Source: an uncultured Opitutia bacterium (GTDB lineage: Bacteria; Verrucomicrobiota; Verrucomicrobiia; Opitutales; UBA953). From it: DNA of 5,365 nt. The translations under genes were made by a program, and so were the position numbers. Positions 1 through 5,320 of the stretch are shown here, piece by piece. Each line of letters starts with the position of its first letter. Position 1 is the stretch's first letter. The notes beneath the pieces are model-generated. The model was not told the DNA's origin. It saw only the letters and a program-made list of their open reading frames with translations, and ran no database searches. Where the stretch lies: NCBI GenBank assembly GCA_903853185.1, contig CAINSX010000293.1, positions 1 through 5,365 of the forward strand, read 5' to 3'.

Positions 1-111
1 ATCAGGCTCCCGGGACTCGAGCTCGCGGCTAAGCTCTACGGCGATGTCGTCGCCGCGGGTGAAGGCGATTCCGGCACCCAGGCGCTGGCGCGAAGGTATT
101 TTCAGATCTAA
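1..111 (+). CDS. Beta-hydroxyacid dehydrogenase (3-hydroxyisobutyrate dehydrogenase-like), C-terminal end only
   Basis: The frame is open from the first base to a TAA at 109-111 and gives 36 residues, including LPGLELAAKLYGDVVAAGEG followed by DSGTQAL. This matches the C-terminal helix of the NAD(P)-dependent beta-hydroxyacid dehydrogenase family (3-hydroxyisobutyrate, tartronate semialdehyde and 6-phosphogluconate dehydrogenase-like), where 'LPG-x-LA-x-x-LY...GxGxxGTQAL' is typical. Such enzymes oxidise a beta-hydroxyacid in the cytoplasm using an N-terminal Rossmann domain, which lies outside the window, so the substrate cannot be named. The gene converges on pyk across a repeat-filled gap. 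The assignment rests on a short tail and on remembered family patterns. Confidence 0.72.
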   Translation: MRLPGLELAAKLYGDVVAAGEGDSGTQALARRYFQI

Positions 112-113
112 TT

Positions 114-169
114 GGTAGGGCCAACCATCCTTGGTTGGCCGCGGCCGAGCAGGGATGCTCGGCCCTACC
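114..169. repeat. GGTAGGG cloverleaf repeat (REP-like)
   Basis: A 56-base unit enclosed by an outer 9-base inverted repeat, GGTAGGGCC (114-122) against GGCCCTACC (161-169). Inside lie two perfect hairpins: GGCCAACCA (119-127) with TGGTTGGCC (132-140), loop TCCT; and GGCCGAGCA (143-151) with TGCTCGGCC (156-164), loop GGGA. A 10-base palindrome, GGCCGCGGCC (137-146), joins them. The inner arms overlap the outer stem, so the unit can form either a three-way junction or two hairpins. It begins two bases after the preceding stop codon. It resembles intergenic REP-type repeats and may act as a transcript end or a mobile REP; both roles are inference. Confidence 0.85.
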
Positions 170-180
170 CCGAGACAGTT

Positions 181-410
181 AACTCAAAGGGAGACCGGAA
201 ACCGGAAAGGATGCACCGGCAGATTCATTTTCAGGTCCCTGGTCTCGGCCGTCGGGTAATAGGTTCAGGTGTTCAGGTTCGGGTACAGGTCCCGGGCCTG
301 ATTCCCGCACCCGAACCTGAAAGCCCGAACCCGGCTCCTGTAGCCGAGACCTGGGACCCGAAGTTATGTGCGCCCCGCCAATTATCCGGTCTCCGGTTTC
401 CCTTTGAGTT
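181..410. repeat. Fold-back (MITE-like) element with 25-base terminal inverted repeats
   Basis: The left end (181-205) and right end (386-410) are inverted copies over 25 bases with two mismatches; the core is CTCAAAGGGARACCGGA. Two further inverted pairs lie inside: 234-249 with 343-358 (15 of 16) and 272-284 with 309-321 (13 of 13). All three pairs share nearly the same centre (about 296), so the 230 bases can fold into one long interrupted hairpin capped by an imperfect palindrome at 286-300. No plausible gene lies inside and no clear target-site duplication flanks it. The architecture is that of a non-autonomous fold-back element. A second element with the same ends is at 2806-3020. Confidence 0.8.
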
Positions 411-427
411 CATGTATCCAGACAGGC

Positions 428-491
428 GGATGCGATGTCATCGCATCCCTACCCGATACAGCTATGTCGTGACGCGGTCCCGACCCTACCC
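428..491. repeat. Two tandem hairpin-CCCTACCC units
   Basis: The first hairpin has perfect 10-base arms, GGATGCGATG (428-437) and CATCGCATCC (439-448), around a single T, and runs directly into CTACCC, giving CCCTACCC at 447-454. The second has arms 466-473 and 477-484 (GTCGTGAC / GTCCCGAC, one mismatch, loop GCG) and runs into CCCTACCC at 484-491. The same join of a hairpin arm to CCCTACC forms the right end of the cloverleaf repeats at 114-169 and 2864-2928. This looks like two half-units of that family. A transcription-termination role for the convergent genes on either side is possible but unproven. Confidence 0.7.
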
Positions 492-534
492 AAGGCAACT
501 GCTTCGCAGCCGTTCACCCTGCCAGCAGATCCCC

Positions 535-560
535 GCGCGAAAGCGTTATGCTTTCGGCGC
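535..560 (-). terminator. Hairpin across the pyk stop codon, weak terminator candidate
   Basis: GCGCGAAAGC (535-544) pairs with GCTTTCGGCGC (550-560), with one bulged base and loop GTTAT; the pyk stop codon lies partly in the loop. On the minus strand no T-run follows, so if it ends transcription it is not a classical intrinsic terminator. It may instead protect the mRNA 3' end. Confidence 0.35.
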
Positions 561-1985
561 TTCAATCGGCGGAACGCAGCGCAACTGGACGGAATCGATG
601 ACGGTCGGACCAAGAATGACGTTGGTCACGATGACGAGCATCTGGCCAGGCACGCAGTAGCCTTCGTCGCGTAGGCGGATGAGCGCCAGCGTGATGTTGT
701 CCTCGGCCTTGGGCTCGAACTTCATCTGGAAAGACTCGACGCCCCAGAGGAGGCTCATCTTCCGGTGGACATGTTCTTCTTCCATGAACGCGTAGATCGG
801 GCAGCCGACCGAGCGGAGGGACGAAAGGGTACGGGGCACGTCGCCATTGCGCGTGAATGCGATGATACCCGTGTGGCCGAGATCCTGGGCGAGGCCAGCG
901 GCGGCGCGGAGGAGCTTGATCTTCGGGGTCTCATTGGGCTGCTCTGGCGAGAGCACTCGGGGCAGTTCGTTCTCGGTCGTCTTGGCGATACGGGTCATCA
1001 CTTCGACGCAGCGGATGGGGTGCTTGCCCGTGGTGGTCTCGCCGGAAAGCATGACCGAGTCGGCCATCTCGAGCACGGCGTTGGAGACGTCGGTGACTTC
1101 GGCGCGGGTCGGGACCGGGTTCTGGATCATCGACTCGAGCATGTGCGTGGCGACGATCACCGGCTTGCGGCAGGCGATGGCCATGGCGACCGCGCGACGC
1201 TGGATGAGCGGTAGGGTCTCGTAAGGGATCTCGATGCCGAGGTCGCCGCGGGCGACCATCAAGGCGTCGGTGGCCTCAAGGATCGAACCGAGGTGCTCGA
1301 TCGCGGACTGGTCCTCGATTTTCGAGATGATGTGGGCCTTCGACTCATGCTGGGCGAGCAAGGTGCGTAGGGCGTAGACATCGGCCGCTTCGCGGACGAA
1401 GGAGAGGGCGTAGAAGTCGACGCCGACTTCGCAACCGACAGCGACGTCGGCGCGGTCCTTGTCGGTGAGGGCAGGGAGGTCGACCTTGACGCCGGGAAGA
1501 TTGATGTGGCGGCGGCTGCCGAGGGGGCCGGGCTGCTCGACCTTGCAGCGGAGGCGGTCCTTCTTCTGCTCGAGGACGCGAAGTTGGATGAGGCCGTTGT
1601 CGACCAGGACCACGCCGCCCACGGGCACAGCGCTGATCATCTTCGGGTAATTGGTGGGGATGACGAGGACTTCGCCGTCCGCCGGGGTGGTTTCGTCGCC
1701 CGTGACATCGACCAGCTGTCCGACGGTGAGCTGGGTGGCCTCCTTGCGAGCGCCGGTGCGGATTTCCGGGCCCTTGATATCCATCATCACCGCCAGCTCC
1801 TTTTTCATGCGGAGGCTGACTTTGCGGACGCGTTCCACGGTGGCGCGGACCCAGGCGTGGTCGGCGTGGGCCATGTTGAGGCGGACCACATTGGCCCCGG
1901 CGTGGATGATCGCTTCCAGTTGGGCCTCCGACTCCGTGGCCGGACCGATGGTAAACGTGATGCGTGTGTGACGGAAGGACTTCAC
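546..1985 (-). CDS. pyk: Pyruvate kinase
   Basis: Cytoplasmic glycolytic enzyme: phosphoenolpyruvate + ADP to pyruvate + ATP. The 479 residues match the usual bacterial length. Visible landmarks: TIGPATES near 12-19; R35 and N37 of the first active-site strand; MDIKGPEIRTG (68-78); the B domain at about 75-170; YALSFVREAADV (192-203); catalytic lysine K222 in SKIEDQ with metal ligand E224; ARGDLGIEIP (245-254) with metal ligand D248; T280 in VATHMLESM; and MLSGETTTGKHP (312-323). The C-terminal domain runs from about 350. The usual NFSHG is NMAHA here and the usual DTKGPE is DIKGPE, so two side chains expected at the K+ site are Ala39 and Ile70. The start is GTG: the next upstream codon of interest is an in-frame stop at 2001-2003, with no ATG between. 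No Shine-Dalgarno is visible. trmB lies 75 bases upstream on the same strand. Confidence 0.96.
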   Translation of the reverse strand: MKSFRHTRITFTIGPATESEAQLEAIIHAGANVVRLNMAHADHAWVRATVERVRKVSLRMKKELAVMMDIKGPEIRTGARKEATQLTVGQLVDVTGDETTPADGEVLVIPTNYPKMISAVPVGGVVLVDNGLIQLRVLEQKKDRLRCKVEQPGPLGSRRHINLPGVKVDLPALTDKDRADVAVGCEVGVDFYALSFVREAADVYALRTLLAQHESKAHIISKIEDQSAIEHLGSILEATDALMVARGDLGIEIPYETLPLIQRRAVAMAIACRKPVIVATHMLESMIQNPVPTRAEVTDVSNAVLEMADSVMLSGETTTGKHPIRCVEVMTRIAKTTENELPRVLSPEQPNETPKIKLLRAAAGLAQDLGHTGIIAFTRNGDVPRTLSSLRSVGCPIYAFMEEEHVHRKMSLLWGVESFQMKFEPKAEDNITLALIRLRDEGYCVPGQMLVIVTNVILGPTVIDSVQLRCVPPIEAPKA

Positions 1986-2060
1986 AGCATTTATGACAAC
2001 TTATGAAAGGTGGAGACGCAAGGGAAAGAACACCCTAGCAATCGGCACAAAATGGTGATT

Positions 2061-2705
2061 TTACGGCACTCTTTCCGCTTCAAGATCCCGCTTCGCCGTC
2101 ATGCGCTCTTCAAAGAACGTCGTTTGCTCGAATGGCCACGTGGTTTCCGTCTTAAGGTTCCACGCGGTGTGTTCGGCAAGGAGCGTGCGCGTCCATTCGA
2201 AGTAATCCGCGTCGTCGGTGCGGAAGTGCAGGCGTGCGCCGGCGGCGGCGCGCTGGGCCAGGAGGTCGAGGCTCGACGCTTGGATGAAGCGGTGCTTGTG
2301 GTGCTTCTTTTTTGGCCACGGATCCGGATAGAGGATGAAGATCTTGCGGAGGACGACGGCGGGCGGGAGTGCTTCGAGGAACTCCGTCGCCTCGGCCTTC
2401 AGGAAGATAACGTTGTCCAGTTTACCCAGTGTCTGCTTGCGCACGGAGCGCTCGACGCGGTGGGTGATCAGGTCGATGCCCACGCAGAATTCGCCGGGAT
2501 GCGCGGCGGCGTAGGCGGCGAGCCAGTGGCCATGACCGCAGCCGAGCTCGAAGGTGATGTCCGTCCGGCCGGCCAAGGCGGTGCTCAAGGTCGCGGCCAG
2601 GCGGGCCACGTTGGCCGCCCGACGGGCGTCCGCCCATTCCTTGCCCATGACTTTGGTATGTTCCGGCACGAGGGGGGTTAAGAGGGAAAGGAGGGAGGGA
2701 GGCAA
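2061..2705 (-). CDS. trmB: tRNA (guanine-N7-)-methyltransferase TrmB
   Basis: Uses S-adenosylmethionine to methylate N7 of G46 in the variable loop of tRNAs, in the cytoplasm. Numbered from the TTG at 2705: SAM-binding ELGCGHG (53-59), acidic GIDLI (76-80), DNVIFLKAEATEFL (97-110), the family hallmark PDPWPKKKHHKHR (127-139), TDDADYFEW (163-171), and the C-terminal TTFFEER (195-201) that corresponds to the usual T-K-[FY]-E motif. At 214 residues it is near family length, with a short N terminus. The start is uncertain. The TTG makes a low-complexity MPPSLLSLLTP leader encoded by a G-tract-rich stretch; GTG at 2669 or ATG at 2648 are credible alternatives, and none has a good ribosome binding site. 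It may be co-transcribed with pyk. The 5' side faces a repeat-filled divergent gap. Confidence 0.93.
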   Translation of the reverse strand: MPPSLLSLLTPLVPEHTKVMGKEWADARRAANVARLAATLSTALAGRTDITFELGCGHGHWLAAYAAAHPGEFCVGIDLITHRVERSVRKQTLGKLDNVIFLKAEATEFLEALPPAVVLRKIFILYPDPWPKKKHHKHRFIQASSLDLLAQRAAAGARLHFRTDDADYFEWTRTLLAEHTAWNLKTETTWPFEQTTFFEERMTAKRDLEAERVP

Positions 2706-2712
2706 GGGAGGG
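2684..2712 (+). other. G-quadruplex-type G-tract cluster at the trmB 5' end
   Basis: On the plus strand, GGG runs occur at 2684-2686, 2693-2695, 2697-2699, 2706-2708 and 2710-2712, with loops of 6, 1, 6 and 1 bases. A six-G run (2672-2677) lies just to the left. This satisfies the common four-tract G-quadruplex pattern. It lies on the template strand for trmB and overlaps its candidate TTG start, so the trmB transcript is C-rich there. Folding in the cell is inferred. Confidence 0.6.
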
Positions 2713-2713
2713 C

Positions 2714-2773
2714 TGAATGGAGGACTGGGTCGATGACTGCATTGAGGACTGCATGGAGGACTGAATAGATGAT
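2714..2773. repeat. Five-copy 12-base degenerate tandem repeat
   Basis: Five consecutive 12-base units: TGAATGGAGGAC, TGGGTCGATGAC, TGCATTGAGGAC, TGCATGGAGGAC and TGAATAGATGAT. They lie between trmB and the terminal inverted repeat element. The period is a multiple of three, so minus-strand frames read four-residue repeats (MQSS-like in one, VLHA-like in another), but none makes a credible protein. The block sits in the trmB leader or promoter region, where copy-number change could alter spacing or expression; that effect is inference. Confidence 0.75.
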
Positions 2774-2805
2774 GCCGTTACGGGTGGCGGGTGGCAGGGG
2801 TGATA

Positions 2806-3020
2806 AACTCAAAGGGAGACCGGAGACCGGGAAGGGTGGTGCGGGCCGCCGCAGGGCGGCCGAGGGTAGGGGCGTGGCTTCGCCGCGCCCTCCTGTGGCG
2901 GAGTGCACGATAAATCGTGCCCCTACCTGGGTTCGCCCTGCGGCGAACGAATGCCCCCGCCACCCGGCACCCGATAATATGCCCCCAGCTAATCATCCGG
3001 CCTCCGGTTTCCCTTTGATT
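2806..3020. repeat. Second element with CTCAAAGGGARACCGGA-type termini
   Basis: The left end (2806-2830) and right end (2997-3020) are inverted copies with two mismatches and one single-base gap. They match the ends of the 181-410 element closely. The interior differs: a hairpin at 2844-2861 (GGCCGCC / GGCGGCC), the cloverleaf at 2864-2928, and a hairpin at 2931-2948 (GTTCGCC / GGCGAAC). It occupies most of the divergent gap between trmB and the next plus-strand gene, so it may carry or separate their promoters. No transposase or other plausible gene lies inside. Confidence 0.72.
2864..2928. repeat. GGTAGGGG cloverleaf repeat nested in the 2806-3020 element
   Basis: The outer stem is GGTAGGGGC (2865-2873) against GCCCCTACC (2919-2927). 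Inside, 2871-2878 pairs with 2882-2889 around loop TTC (eight pairs, one G-T wobble), and GCACGAT (2905-2911) pairs with ATCGTGC (2914-2920) around AA. This is the same outer-stem and two-hairpin plan as 114-169, but with different inner arms. Covariation of this kind suggests that shape is conserved rather than sequence. Confidence 0.8.
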
Positions 3021-3091
3021 GGCGGCCTCCGGCCGGGTTGCGAATAACTCCGGCTTCCCTCGCTGGGGTGGTTGGAGTCTCTTGGGGGCCT

Positions 3092-3529
3092 ATGGCCAAA
3101 GTAGACCTCGAAACCGTCCAGAAGATCCTGAAGTCGAACGGCGTCGATGTACGCCTCGCCGCCGAGATTCTCAACCAGCTGCGCGATGTCGTGGCTGAGG
3201 ACGCCGTCGAGCGCGAGAAGCCGGCCAAGAAGCAGATGCTCGTCCTGGTCAGCGAACCTGAGGACGGCCTGCCCAAGGATCTCACCGGTTGGGTCGTCCA
3301 GCTGCTTGAGGACGACGATCCCACCGAAGTCTCCGCCAAGATCGTCGACGTCGCCAAGGCCTTCAACGAATCTCCCAAGGGACAGCGCGTGCCGGTCGAG
3401 TCCTTCGGTGACGCCGTGCAGAGCATCTCCGGAAAACTTTTCAAGGAGAGCGACCTCTGGATCAAGACGCGCGAACCCGTGCGGATCATCCCGGTGAAGA
3501 ATTCGATCGGTCGCCGTCGTCGCGACTAA
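3092..3529 (+). CDS. Conserved-looking hypothetical protein, 145 residues
   Basis: I do not recognise this protein. From the ATG at 3092 it has 145 residues. There is a helical N-terminal part (DLETVQKILKSNGVDVRLAAEILNQL within about 4-31), a charged linker (KPAKKQ), a strand-rich middle (MLVLVSEPEDGLPKDLTGWVVQL, about 50-72), an acidic patch (EDDDP), and a basic C-terminal tail (GRRRRD). There is no signal peptide, membrane segment, cysteine or evident catalytic motif, so it is probably cytoplasmic. A TTG at 3038 would add 18 residues, but it lies just beyond the repeat and codes an unlikely leader, so the ATG is preferred. Only a distant GGAG (3074-3077) precedes it. Codon use matches the neighbours, which argues for a real gene. 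It is followed by a terminator-like hairpin. Confidence 0.85.
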   Translation: MAKVDLETVQKILKSNGVDVRLAAEILNQLRDVVAEDAVEREKPAKKQMLVLVSEPEDGLPKDLTGWVVQLLEDDDPTEVSAKIVDVAKAFNESPKGQRVPVESFGDAVQSISGKLFKESDLWIKTREPVRIIPVKNSIGRRRRD

Positions 3530-3569
3530 GCGAATCGGTTCCGCGTCAATTACGGTAATAAGGTTACGG

Positions 3570-3595
3570 AAAAAGCGAATTAAGAACCGCTTTTT
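3570..3595 (+). terminator. Intrinsic terminator-like hairpin
   Basis: AAAAAGCG (3570-3577) pairs perfectly with CGCTTTTT (3588-3595) around a 10-base loop, and the 3' arm ends in five T. It lies 40 bases after the hypothetical gene's stop and 65 bases before the desaturase start. The A/T-rich lower stem makes it modest in strength but usable in both directions. It suggests the desaturase has its own promoter in 3596-3660, where I could not identify convincing -35 and -10 boxes. Confidence 0.6.
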
Positions 3596-3660
3596 ACGCG
3601 TTTTAGGGCGGTTGATTGCTCTCGCCTCAAGGGGGGGTTGGTCTACTTTCTCCCCCTACT

Positions 3661-4848
3661 ATGAAGTTCAAAAACTTCCCTATCTACCGCATCGAGTGGG
3701 TGACCTCCACCTTCCTCATCGGAACGGCCCTCCTCTCGCTGACCGTCGTGCCTTGGTTCCTCTGGACCCAGTTCAGCCTCCCGGCTGACGCCGCCAACAA
3801 GGTGCACGGCTGGGCCTTCATCTGGGCCCTGTTCGTGTTCTATTACTACGCGACCGGCTTCGGCATCACCCTGGGTTACCATCGCCTGTTTTCTCATATT
3901 TCCTTTAAGGCCAAGTGGCCGGTGAAGCTCTTCGTGCTGCTCTTCGGCGCCGCCTCTTTCGAGAATTCGGCCCATGATTGGTGCGCCGACCACCGTATCC
4001 ACCACAAGCACGTGGATGAAGACGAAGACCCCTACGATATCTCCAAAGGCTTCTTTTACGCCCATATCGGTTGGCTCCTTTTCCGCTTAAAGCCGCCGGC
4101 CCCTATTACCAACGTCAAGGACCTCGAGGCCGACCCTCTCGTCATGTGGCAGCACCGCTACGTCCAGTGGATCGGGGCCTTCGTGGGCTTCGTCTGCCCG
4201 GCTGCCCTCGGTTATGGTTACGCCCTGCTCATGGGCTACAGCAACCCCGGGATGACCGCGCTCGCCGCCTTCCTCATCGCCGGCCTGCTCCGCACGGTCG
4301 TTGTCCAGCAGGGCACCTTCTGCATCAACTCGCTCTGCCACATGATCGGCCGCCAGCCTTACTCCACGGACCACAGCGCCCGTGACAGCGGCGCCGTTGC
4401 GCTCCTCACCTTCGGCGAGGGCTATCATAACTATCACCACGAATTCCAGCACGACTACCGCAACGGCGTGAAGCCCTGGCAGTTCGATCCCACCAAGTGG
4501 ATCATCTGGACGCTCTCCAAGGTCGGCCTGACCGAAGACCTGCGCCGCGTGCCGGATTCCCGCATCATGGCGGCTGAGCTCAAGGAAAAGAGCCGCACCC
4601 TCGGTCGCGATATCGACTCCCTCGCCGCCCGCCTCGATGTCCGCTCCCGCGAACTCAAGGCCAAGACGATTGCCGCCGCCCACGAGCTCGCCAAGGAACT
4701 CGCGCTCCGCGCCGAAGCCCTCAAGGAAGCCGCCGCAACCAAGGCCGAAGTGGCCCAGGAAACGATGGTCGAACTGCGTGGCCTGCTCAATCAGGCGGCC
4801 TCGCATCTCGAGACGCTGCGTCGCGCCGACGCCGGTTCGGCCGCCTAA
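3661..4848 (+). CDS. Membrane fatty acyl-CoA/acyl-lipid desaturase (delta-9 type) with C-terminal coiled-coil-like tail
   Basis: Di-iron membrane enzyme that places a cis double bond in a saturated acyl chain, using O2 and two electrons. From the ATG at 3661 it has 395 residues. All three histidine boxes are present: HRLFSH (74-79), HRIHH (111-115) in HDWCADHRIHHKH, and HNYHH (256-260) in GEGYHNYHHEFQHDYRNG. The accessory metal motif NSLCH (223-227) is there too. Hydrophobic segments lie near 16-36, 49-70, 88-99, 168-191 and 197-217, with the boxes on the cytoplasmic face. There is no cytochrome b5 or ferredoxin domain, so the electron donor must be separate. Residues from about 302 to 390 form an Ala/Lys/Glu/Leu-rich, probably helical tail not usual in the family. 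An upstream TTG at 3616 would add 15 residues, but the ATG fits homologues better. Substrate (CoA or lipid) and regiochemistry are inferred from the motifs. Confidence 0.92.
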   Translation: MKFKNFPIYRIEWVTSTFLIGTALLSLTVVPWFLWTQFSLPADAANKVHGWAFIWALFVFYYYATGFGITLGYHRLFSHISFKAKWPVKLFVLLFGAASFENSAHDWCADHRIHHKHVDEDEDPYDISKGFFYAHIGWLLFRLKPPAPITNVKDLEADPLVMWQHRYVQWIGAFVGFVCPAALGYGYALLMGYSNPGMTALAAFLIAGLLRTVVVQQGTFCINSLCHMIGRQPYSTDHSARDSGAVALLTFGEGYHNYHHEFQHDYRNGVKPWQFDPTKWIIWTLSKVGLTEDLRRVPDSRIMAAELKEKSRTLGRDIDSLAARLDVRSRELKAKTIAAAHELAKELALRAEALKEAAATKAEVAQETMVELRGLLNQAASHLETLRRADAGSAA

Positions 4849-4863
4849 GCCCTTCGGCTTAGG
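4844..4863. terminator. Shared hairpin containing both stop codons of convergent genes
   Basis: CCTAAGCC (4844-4851) pairs perfectly with GGCTTAGG (4856-4863) around a four-base loop. The desaturase TAA (4846-4848) is in the left arm and the TAA of the phosphatase-like gene (4859-4861 on the minus strand) is in the right arm. No T-run follows on either strand, so it may block read-through or protect both mRNA ends rather than act as a classical terminator. Confidence 0.55.
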
Positions 4864-5320
4864 ACTGCAGTCCCTGGATCAGTTCGAGGACCTTCGCCTC
4901 GATCTGAGGCAGGGCGTCGTCCGGATGGGCGTAGTCGATGTCGTGCACGGTCCAATACTCGATGCGGTCGGCCCACTCCGGGTGCGACTGGAGCATCATG
5001 GCGTGATGCTCATCCTTCTTTAAAGCGATGGTCCGATGGGCCCGTTCCAGGTCCTCCCGGCGGAGCTGGGTGGGCGCCGGGCCCGTCAGGTCGAGGGGGA
5101 TGCCGAGTTCACGGAGGCGCTTTTCGGTATCCCGGGAAATGAGGGTCGGTTCATCCGCCACTAGGGAGGTCAGGAGGCCGCGGGAGAAGGCCCGGGCGGG
5201 GTGTCCCATGCGGGCCGCATGCCAGTTGAAGAGGGCCTCGGCATGGCGGCTACGGTAGAAGTTCCCGGTGCAGACGAAGAGGGTGAGGGGGCCAGAATCT
5301 GCGCTTGTGCGGTGGGGCAT
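4859..5320 (-). CDS. Low-molecular-weight protein tyrosine phosphatase-like protein
   Basis: A cytoplasmic phosphatase fold of 153 residues, the usual family length. The P-loop is near the N terminus: FVCTGNFYRSR, with nucleophile C17, phosphate-binding R23 and S24, fitting C-x5-R-[ST]. The common form is CxGNICRSP; here it is CTGNFYRSR. The segment KRLRELGIPLDL (67-78) and TIALKKDEHHAMM (97-109) match the usual 'L...GI' and 'I-x-M-D' regions. The usual DPY general-acid motif is absent as such; VHDIDYAHPDD (125-135) lies in its place, with D127 or D129 as candidate acids. Substrate is unknown: phosphotyrosine, arsenate or a small phosphoester are all possible. The ATG start is preceded only by a weak GGGGA. 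It converges on the desaturase with 10 bases between stops, so it is not in an operon with it. Confidence 0.85.
   Translation of the reverse strand: MPHRTSADSGPLTLFVCTGNFYRSRHAEALFNWHAARMGHPARAFSRGLLTSLVADEPTLISRDTEKRLRELGIPLDLTGPAPTQLRREDLERAHRTIALKKDEHHAMMLQSHPEWADRIEYWTVHDIDYAHPDDALPQIEAKVLELIQGLQS

Noticed and set aside
114..491. CRISPR array
   Set aside because: The repeats are inverted and of unequal length, with no regular direct repeat and spacer pattern and no cas genes.
112..660. Open plus-strand frame of 182 codons over the first gap
   Set aside because: It runs through three repeat units and into the antisense of pyk, with no protein-like pattern.
1986..1990. ATG on the minus strand five bases before the pyk GTG
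   Set aside because: It is in another frame and meets TGA after two codons, so it cannot be the pyk start.
1506..2006. Open plus-strand frame of 166 codons opposite pyk
   Set aside because: It is the mirror of a strong pyruvate kinase gene in GC-rich sequence. Its composition (rich in G, A, D and H) is typical of antisense shadows and it has no family motif.
2422..2754. Minus-strand frame starting with MQSS repeats
   Set aside because: The repeats are just the 12-base tandem block read as codons. The rest overlaps trmB in another frame, and I saw no evidence for a frameshift joining them.
181..3020. Composite transposon bounded by the two terminal-repeat elements, carrying pyk and trmB
   Set aside because: Each element already has its own pair of inverted ends. 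The genes between are housekeeping with ordinary codon use, and there is no transposase or target duplication.
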